Shown piece by piece: positions 56,579 to 64,000 of a stretch of DNA of 64,000 nt. The position numbers and the translations under genes are program-made. Numbering within the stretch: the stretch's first letter is position 1; every line of letters starts with the position of its first letter. The notes beneath the pieces are model-generated. The model was not told the origin of the DNA and made no database searches. It worked only from the letters and a program-made list of their open reading frames with translations. Source of the DNA: Berghia stephanieae (Eukaryota; Mollusca; Gastropoda; Nudibranchia; Aeolidiidae). The stretch lies in assembly GCA_034508935.3 (NCBI GenBank), contig CM067444.1:52931436-52995435 (forward strand), given 5' to 3'.

Positions 56579-57374
56579 CACAGTTTGTGTGTGTTTGTTT
56601 GTGTTTTTTTAATTATTGACACATTTTAGGTTTGAATAACTCCAAAGCTATGTAAGATTTCATCAGACAGTTTTTTGCCATATGTGCAAAATTTATTAGA
56701 GTTTTTTTAATATACGTTTTAAAACAGTGCGCCCTTTGGTAGTTGTGTTAGGATGTCATGAGTAGAAAATGGTAATTTTTGAAATAAATCGTAATTTACA
56801 GTGTGTTTGTTTTTAATCATTGACACATTTCAGATTTGAATAACTCATAAAAAAAGGGTCCAACGACATCAATTTGATTTTCAACATTTTAATTTCCAAT
56901 TTATTCAAGTTTGTTCTGATTTGCAATCGTGTGTTTGCGCAAACATTCGATTTAAAGTTCCAGGTGACCATCAGTTTTTTTTTTCATAGAAACTGCCGTC
57001 ATCAAATTGCGTCAAAACTCAAAATGCTATCGTCATCATCAGTTCAATCAGTGATGACGTCATACACAAAAACTTTTTACAGTGTCAAGGCAATGCTCCA
57101 AGTTGATATCCTTAGATTGACATGTTAAATGAAATAAACTTTCGAGAACTATGTCGGACAAATAAATAACGATTTATGTCAAAATTACTCATTTATACTG
57201 ATGACGTCATAGCTCAGCTACCAAATGGTGCATAGCGTTAAAACTTATATCAATAAAAACTTGAATGAATTTTGCACATGTGGCAAAAACTGTTTGTAAA
57301 AATAATATTACATAGCTCTCGAGTTATTCAAACTTGAAATGTGTCAATAATAAAAAGCAAACAAACACACTGTA
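56579..57374. mobile_element. TA-flanked element with long inverted termini, left end doubled
   Basis: The right end reads out as TACAGTGTGTTTGTTTGC...ATTGACACATTTCAAGTTTG. The same sequence occurs at the left twice, at about 56581-56800 and again from 56797 (TACAGTGTGTTTG, ATTGACACATTTCAGATTTG). Left and right arms are similar over about 190 bp (roughly 70% by eye). TACAGTG/CACTGTA suggests a Tc1/mariner-like TA duplication. There is no transposase; the frame 56874-57128 is not recognised. Confidence 0.6.
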
Positions 57375-57672
57375 TATCCCTGTATGTTACACACCAAACA
57401 GTCAAACACAGAGAGATACACAGGCACACGCATACACACAAACCAACAGTAATTCAAAATATGAATGTGTGATGAACATTCTTTGTAACTTATTACAAAG
57501 GTCAAGTCAAAAGGTCACTCCTGCTCTCACATAAATCATAAGGATAAAAACAATGATATAATGACGATGATGCAAAATACACAACAAAAACAACATTGAA
57601 TTTGGAAAGGAATCCAAGGCGAATGGGGTATATATGTTGAGAGAAGGAGAAGTGAGAAGAGGAGAATAGGGA

Positions 57673-57955
<283 letters not shown>

Positions 57956-58339
57956 CTCATTATAATGAATGAATCTTTGAGGTATTGGAGCATATCACAG
58001 ATTTTGATTGTCATATCTGTTCATTGTCAAATTATCCCAGATGTGTCATGTGTCAAGTAATGGTTACCATGCCACACCAACGTCACGTGGGCTAATCAAC
58101 GTCATTTTGGCGACGCCATGGGGTGACAGAAATTACAGGGGATTTAAGTTTCGGTGGCCTATGCTATTACAGATTGTCAGAGGTTCTTTGATACTGAGCA
58201 ATGGAAAATCCTGACCGTTATGCTTCATATTCTTCCCAATTTTGTTTCTCATTGAGTTGAACGTATATGCAAATCGACAGTAGTATTCAATCTGACAGAT
58301 TTAATTGGTTCATCTGGAGAAGAAGTAATAGAAGAGAAA

Positions 58340-58442
58340 AAAAAGAAAAGAAGAAGAAGAAGAAGAAAGAAGAAGAAGAAGAAGAAGAAGAAGAAGAAGA
58401 AGAAGAAGAAGAAGAAGAAGAAGAAGAAGAAGAAGAAGAAGA
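58340..58442. repeat. (GAA)n array
   Basis: About 100 bp of pure purine AAG/GAA units with one slip, a mirror repeat able in principle to form triplex DNA. Confidence 0.97.
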
Positions 58443-58698
58443 TCGCCAAATCAACTATGTACTCACGAATCACATTTTGTCGTCGTTTTGGCTAGTCATC
58501 ACACTAGCCACACAGAGACGACTTTTACTAGAGAAAGGGCCATGCAATATTTTTTTAAAATCATCCTGAGATGAAAACCAAAATGATGCTATAGGACTGG
58601 TATGCTTTCAATGGACCAAAATTAAGATTACTATCGCCATCGATGAATGGACTAGACACCAAAGATACACTTAGCAGACATTTTGCATCGACCATTAA

Positions 58699-58962
58699 TT
58701 ATCTCCTTACCAACCATTTTCAAGGTTTTTCAAGAAATGTCATACAACAAACTGGATTTCTTTACACTCAAACTCAAGAGCAATGCGTACATGCCATGGA
58801 TAATTTCATGGCGCTAACAAGCCTTACAAAACAGCATTATGTTCTCATAAATATAACAGCGGTTTCTTACAATTTTGTGATGTATAAAACAAATATGAAT
58901 AAGGAAAATGCTCATTGCATGTGACGATTTTCCTGTAGTGGGTATGGAGAGAGGTAAGACTC
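58699..58962. mobile_element. Degenerate TTAA-family MITE remnant
   Basis: CTCCTTACCAACCATTTTCA at the left, and TGTGACGATTTTCCTGTAGT plus GGAGAGAGGTAAG at the right, recall the TTAACCCTCTCCTTACC family, but TTAA ends are lost. Confidence 0.45.
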
Positions 58963-59298
58963 TTGCGATGCAGAGAAAACTGTGATTAAAACTATCTAGA
59001 AACAGCATCGTGCCACTTGGTCTGTGTAAGATACCAGCAGGATTGACAAGACAAGCCACAAAATAACTACGGTAATCAATCGTTTATTTTGACAAGAATT
59101 TGGGGCGTTTGCGAGAAACAACTGCTTGGATCAGCCCTGGACAACACACTTTTTGGCAATGACAATTCCATCAACTGTACTTTTAGAAACGCTTCTCATA
59201 GAAATCCCCAGTCTAATTACCGTCATCTAGCCTTGTCATCAATGATATTATACTCGTTGTTGTCACTCAGCACAGCTTTAGCCATATTATTATTATAA

Positions 59299-59605
59299 TG
59301 TGCGGCTATGTGGTCTAGTGGTATGACACTCGCTCTCGGATAGGAAGGTCCTGTGTTCAAGCTTCGCTCGGCGTATAGTTGAGTCCTTGAAAAAGACTCT
59401 TTACTCACATTGTCTCACCGTACTCAGGTGTATAATGAGTACCTGGCCGTTTACAGCGTTGTCTCTGTCCCAAAAAATTGTAATATCGCCTAATAGGCGT
59501 CATGTCCCGTCCTATATGTTAAATGTTGCTGTTTGCCAGGGACCCCTTGTAAAGCGCGTTGAGCACATTTAGTGGATATTGCGCTATATAAAAGCTCAAT
59601 TTTTC
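59299..59605 (+). mobile_element. SINE family A, full length
   Basis: GTGCGGCTATGTGGTCTAGT, GTTCAAGCTTCGCTCGGCG (B box), the complete body, and the tail TTTAGTGGATATTGCGCTAT, AAAAGCTCAATTTTT. With 31241-31548 it defines the family. Confidence 0.93.
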
Positions 59606-59754
59606 TACGCTCAATTATGTTCTGTATATTGAGGCATTGCTCCATAACATTGTGGACTCTGGCGAGGAGACTGGAAAACATTCCAACTGAAAGTAGGTCC
59701 GAACCCAAGTCACTTAACTGTTACGGTAACCAATTAATTTACTGAACACCCCAT

Positions 59755-59756
<2 letters not shown>

Positions 59757-59800
<44 letters not shown>
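59757..59800. repeat. (CA)n array
   Basis: About 21 CA units. Confidence 0.95.
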
Positions 59801-60099
59801 CCGACACATATCCATTAATATAAAAAAATCAACTAGCCGACGATTTATTCATGCATATAAAATGAATTGAATTAACTCAAGCTCTGGGCGTATATAAGTC
59901 AAGAATAGAGAGCAGTGACAGACTTAGAACAAATGACTGTTGATCCTACTTTAATGTCAACGTGTCAAGATTTGACGTGAAGTACGGTAATAAACGAGAA
60001 TGTACGAGGTGACTCAACTTTCTCTTTACCTACACGAAGCCAAGGGCACATTTATTTCACCATTGAATATTTATGAGTGGTAGCACTAAATGCTGCATT

Positions 60100-60350
60100 G
60101 TACATAAGATTGCGTCTATGTTATGACTTATGACTAGTGCTGCAAACTGGGATTTGTCGTTCTCAAAATCGCTTTATCAGTGGGGACTTTCCACATGTCC
60201 AACACGTACCCGATGTGGGAAAGAACCTGAAACCGCAGAGCATCTAATTGAACGGTGTGTTGTGACGAAGCTTCCAGGTGGGTTCGCGACGGTGCACGAG
60301 TGCGGTACTCACTTTGTTGATTGGGTCGCTCTTCATAACATAATAGTGTG
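60100..60350 (+). mobile_element. LINE C-terminal fragment
   Basis: LYQWGLSTCPTRTRCGKEPE then TAEHLIERC is the C-x-C/H-x-C knuckle that ends many non-LTR retrotransposon ORF2 proteins. The following GGFATVHECGTHFVDWVALH is not assigned. Short and isolated. Confidence 0.6.
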
Positions 60351-61229
60351 AGCACCATTAGAAGCCGCTACCGTTTTCCTCTAAGACAAGAAATCATTAA
60401 AACCATTCGGAGTTCATTCAAGTATCTACTTTGGAAAGTGAGATTATCGGAGTTTCCCCATTCCATCAAAGTCAGTTGAGAATAGGGCAGTTTTCATATC
60501 ATGGAATCGACCATTTATTTCTTTGTTAAAATGGTTCAATTCTATACCGGATTGTGGACATCGCTCGGAGAAGGAGGCCTGTCGGTTTTACCGATTTCCA
60601 AGTGGAACCACTTTTGGTTGCTGTGAACGTTGTTAAAAGGAAGTGACGTCACGCCTTTGGAGCCCTATTACGGGCTTGTTTCAACGTTGTTCTTATGGGC
60701 AATAATATATTTGAGAGGAGTTATCCCGGACTTCCTTTGTACTTTGCTACCAATCAACTAATCTATACATTTCATTTAAATGCTTACACTTCTAACAAAA
60801 TTTGATTTTATGTTGTTGTGATCTCTATTTATGCAACTTTACAATCATAATAATAAACTGATTAATGAAGGTTAAAAGTTCGAATCTCAGCCCAGGATGG
60901 CTGATTCCATGTTTAAAGTTATGCTTATTTGTTTGTTTTTGACTTTTAAAAATCTTTTTGTGTGTGTCGTTTTAAATTATTTTCTTCCTTTTTTATCTTC
61001 ATAAAAGTATAAAGTATCGTCTATCTGTCAATGAACTCAACTGTTGAAAAGCAAAAGTAGGAACACGTGCTATAATAAGTACGGAACGCATTACGATATC
61101 AGTATTACGTGTTATGCGTGTGATCTTTTTAGACACGTTAAGTGGAACACGGTGAGAACTGGAGAAAACAATCTTTATTGAACATTGAAAACACATGGTG
61201 GACAAGGTACGGTACCGAGGTAGGGAGGA
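60351..61229. other. Intergenic, nothing recognised
   Basis: No exon, SINE or inverted-terminus signature seen. The minus frame 60999-61268 is not protein-like. Confidence 0.5.
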
Positions 61230-62090
61230 TTTCAATTTGTCTATAAAAAAACGTATCCGATGCATCATTATATCAACAAATTAGGTCTGGAGCGATGTAT
61301 ACTTATTTAAAGGTCTGATAACCCAAATTGTTATGCTCTCATTGCTGTGATGAAAATATCTTAAACCAAAGCATAGGGTTCAACATCGTGACGTCACTTC
61401 TCTCATAATGACGCATAGTAACTTACTAACTGGTTCTAACCTATCGGAACAATGGCGGACGCCCTTGTGAAATACTTCTCCGCCGAGCATAAATGTGTAA
61501 CCAGAAGAGAAAAGCATTATAAATCTAATCATGTTTTGACTTTTATACATTCTGATCACATAACATGTGAAAAATGTCTAGCCAGCATGAAGAATAAAAG
61601 TACCGATTTTCTTTGTTTAGAATCAAGCTGATCGTTGCTGGGCGGACGTGATATCAGAATATTGAATCCTATTTGTCTATTTTAAACAATATCCGATGTA
61701 TTATATCAACAAAATAGGTCTGGAGCGATGTATACTAATTTAAAGGTCTGATAACCCAAATTGTTATGCGCTCAATGCTGTAATGAAATTATCTTAACCA
61801 TCTCCTTACCATCCATTGGAAAATCGTCACATTCGTTACGATACAACCAACAATGTTTCATTCTTATTTCTTTTCTCTACTTCACATCATTTAAAGAGAA
61901 TATTTTGTAATAGCTATAAAAACTTGACACTGTCTTATAGAGCTTGAAAAATATTACATAGATATAGAATGCGCTTTACGCTTTTCTGTTTGAATAGGTA
62001 AATCTATTTTTGTTTTGGGTGGCTGTGAAATCTTGGGTAAAATTCTGAAAATGTATGGTACGAAGAGAGTTAAACCAAAGCAGATACTGC
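61230..62090 (+). repeat. Duplicated about 130-bp segment, second copy carrying a MITE
   Basis: Copy 1 (61230-61379) and copy 2 (61666-61793 plus 62074-62090) share ATATCAACAAA, AGGTCTGGAGCGATGTATAC and AAAGGTCTGATAACCCAAAT. Copy 1 reads ATCTTAAACCAAAGCA without interruption. In copy 2 the MITE 61794-62073 sits exactly at that TTAA. Shorter related pieces occur at 62982-63010 (plus) and 63050-63095 (minus). Confidence 0.88.
61794..62073 (+). mobile_element. TTAA-duplicating MITE with preserved empty site
   Basis: TTAACCATCTCCTTACC at the left, GTACGAAGAGAGTTAA at the right; interior AAATCGTCACATTCGTTACG and ATACAACCAAC match 31730-31991. About 280 bp including one TTAA at each end, against a single TTAA in the uninterrupted paralogue at about 61371. 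The known mechanism of this type is piggyBac transposition. Confidence 0.88.
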
Positions 62091-62235
62091 CCATGACAAC
62101 AATTTTAAACGAACCCATAATCGGTTGTCGGTCCTGTAAATATGAGCATGCCTGTCTTTAACTAACATTTTGAAAATCTCCTTCCAATTAACCTTTTAAA
62201 TCATTTGACTTCCCCATACCTTACCGTTTAAAGAC

Positions 62236-62500
62236 GGGAGTCGCGATAGGTCAGTTGGTAGAGCACTCGCTTCACACGCAAAGGGACTGAGATCGATCCC
62301 GGTGCAGTCGAGATTTTTCTGATCCCCCTGTCACACAGGTGTGAATGAGTAGCTGAGTTTGTTAGATTTGGCGGAAAGTACTTTGCAATAGACTAACGTC
62401 CTACCCAAAGGATAGCAATCAATTGCTATTGTACGTTTCACGCTGTAGAAACCGGGATAAACTCCGGCTTCGTGGGCCGAATGGCTCTGAAGGACAACAA
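62236..62500 (+). mobile_element. SINE family B, full length
   Basis: ATAGGTCAGTTGGTAGAGCA, CGCTTCACACGCAAAGGGAC, GAGATCGATCCCGG (B box), CTGATCCCCCTGTCACACAG, CGTCCTACCCAAAGGATAGC and the tail GGGCCGAATGGCTCTGAAGG. Best reference copy of family B. Confidence 0.92.
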
Positions 62501-62660
62501 ATTATCTAATCGTTTTATCAAAGATAGCCTTTACAGCACTACGACTCCAGTCTCCTGTAATAGATCCAGTCAAACTGTCGTCTCACTTTGAGATTATATA
62601 ATGTTGGATTGAAGAAGATGTAAAATTAAATAGTACGTGGTAATCAGATTTTCAAAAGAC

Positions 62661-62714
62661 GTTTTATTTATTATTTATTTATTTATTTATTATTATTTAT
62701 TTATTTATTTATTC
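62661..62714. repeat. (TTTA)n array
   Basis: About 13 TTTA-type units. Confidence 0.93.
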
Positions 62715-62751
62715 ATTTTGCCATTTCAGGTAATGTATTAAATTACTCTCA

Positions 62752-62962
62752 ATCTATAGATAGTGTGCGCTTTTTAATTTTTTTTTTTAAAACCCAATCT
62801 ATAGATAGTGTGCGCTTGGCAATGAAGCTCACAACACACAAAACTATGTGTAAACTTAAACGTTTATAGTCTGGTTAACACAGTTTAGTGAGATTACCCA
62901 TAAACGCGGATGGCAAAAACAATAACAAAGACCCGAGTGACGTCAACTTGATTCTATCTATA
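62752..62962 (+). mobile_element. CRE-containing MITE, left end duplicated
   Basis: CTATAGATAGTGTGCGCTT occurs at about 62754 and again at about 62800. Then come GAAGCTCACAACACACAAAA, CGTTTATAGTCTGGTTAACA and GAGTGACGTCAACTTGATTC, ending CTATCTATA. Confidence 0.8.
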
Positions 62963-63374
62963 TGCACCATATCATTTACAGGTCTGATAACCGAAAGCAG
63001 CAATGAGCTCGATTTAGCATTGTTGTAAATGACAGTAATTGACTTTGGTTATTACAACAATGAGCCCATAACAATTTGGGTTATCAGATCTGTAAAAAAG
63101 TACACTTAGCTCTCAATAATAAGCAAAAACACAAACTTTATCCACGTTTATTTGACCATAGCTTCAATGTTGATTCAGTATCTAGTTTACTCCGACATGG
63201 TACCCGACTCGTCTAAGGAAGTGGGTCATAGAAATGATGAGAACCACCACAGCTACTTGTGTTTGTAGTCTTTTAGAGAGAATCTGTTGAGATCCCACCA
63301 CCGCTATCTGTCTAAAAACGGTAACCCATAGTTGAGTGACGTCAATCGCGTGCTTTGTATCTAAATATATCTAA

Positions 63375-63515
63375 ATTGATGTCACTCATGCCGTTTTTAG
63401 CCAGCCATTTTTATAAGTAGTTCTCACTAAATTTTATCAATCAAACTATCAACGTTTAAGGTTACAAATTGTTTTGTGTGATTGTATGTTATATCCGGCT
63501 GACGTTTTGTTTTGG
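63375..63515 (-). mobile_element. CRE-containing MITE, diverged fragment
   Basis: The minus strand carries an AACGTTGATAGTTTGATTGA-like segment and GGCATGAGTGACATCAATTT. An inverted GAGTGACGTCAATCG lies just to the left at 63334. Confidence 0.6.
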
Positions 63516-64000
63516 GTTTTTTTTTTTTTTTTAATGATAATGCAATACATCAATAGCTCGCCATAATTTTGTAATGATTCTGTGGATTTTAGTCGTTGCA
63601 CCGATTCACCTCTCATCGCTCTTCCATGCCTATAAATTCAACTCACGTCAGCGTACTGTCAAAAACTAATAGATGATAATCGGATATATACGTGTTTTGT
63701 AGAGATTTATATCTCTTTGTGTACTCTGACCCTTAGCCGTAATTGTTATGTAGAGTTATGGTAGTTAGACAAAAGGAGGGGATTAACGAAATGACGGGAT
63801 GGAGTAATAACGGAGCCTACTGTATAATTTTAATGTCACTTCTCTTCTCTTTTTGTTTTGCCCTCTGACAGTTCGAAAAATTCTTCATCAGAATCTTTGT
63901 TTGACTTCGCTGTTTTAATACAGAAGAAGAAAAAAAATGTCCCTTACTGGAAAAAAAAATATACGGCAACGAAACGAAAAGCAAGAAAAGAGAAATTAGG
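63516..64000. other. Intergenic, nothing recognised
   Basis: AT-rich, no exon or repeat signature identified up to the window edge. Confidence 0.5.

Noticed and set aside
60130-60351. A host zinc-binding protein exon
   Set aside because: The CGKEPETAEHLIERC pattern is the usual C-terminal knuckle of non-LTR retrotransposons, and no splice sites frame it.
62236-62310. Possible tRNA gene with GGTCAGTTGGTAGAGCA
   Set aside because: The same head occurs at 45150 and 55435, followed by the same body and tail, so it is SINE family B.

Overview
This is nuclear DNA from an intron-rich, AT-rich animal genome. The gene content fits a ciliated metazoan: a CCDC81 orthologue, an animal-type DERA and a RERG/RASL-like small GTPase. 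Dense microsatellites, tRNA-derived SINEs and only 3' stubs of LINEs suggest a marine invertebrate, possibly a lophotrochozoan or mollusc, but the sequence alone does not prove the taxon. No bacterial, organellar, rRNA, functional tRNA, CRISPR or LTR/viral element was recognised.

Three host genes are supported. (1) DERA, deoxyribose-phosphate aldolase, minus strand, 14107 down to 7477, eight coding exons. (2) CCDC81, a centriolar-satellite/cilium-associated protein with two HU-like domains and a coiled-coil tail, plus strand, 14558 to 38251, fourteen coding exons. These two are head to head across a 450-bp bidirectional promoter (14108-14557). (3) A Ras-superfamily GTPase of the RERG/RASL type, minus strand, 52669 down to 42845, four coding exons, convergent with CCDC81. 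All three carry small frame breaks, two or three of them at homopolymers, while splice sites and domains are intact. This looks more like indel error in an unpolished assembly than gene death.

The rest is repeats. 1-7476 is intergenic: a GC-rich foldback element (1879-2737), a TTAA-flanked MITE, a pogo-like MITE and a palindromic MITE. DERA introns carry five SINE copies and a strong 63-nt hairpin. CCDC81 introns, including one of 10.8 kb, carry LINE 3' ends, SINEs and trinucleotide arrays up to about 300 bp. 38252-42844 is 3' UTR plus intergenic DNA. 42845-52669 is the GTPase gene with MITEs and SINEs in its introns. 52670-64000 has no host gene. It holds a SINE split by a second SINE and by a LINE with an intact 240-codon internally deleted ORF, several MITEs, and a duplicated segment in which one copy carries a TTAA MITE and the other preserves the empty site.

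At least four tRNA-derived SINE families (called A-D here) and at least seven MITE/foldback families recur. The three genes show no common pathway; DERA and CCDC81 are linked only by the shared promoter.
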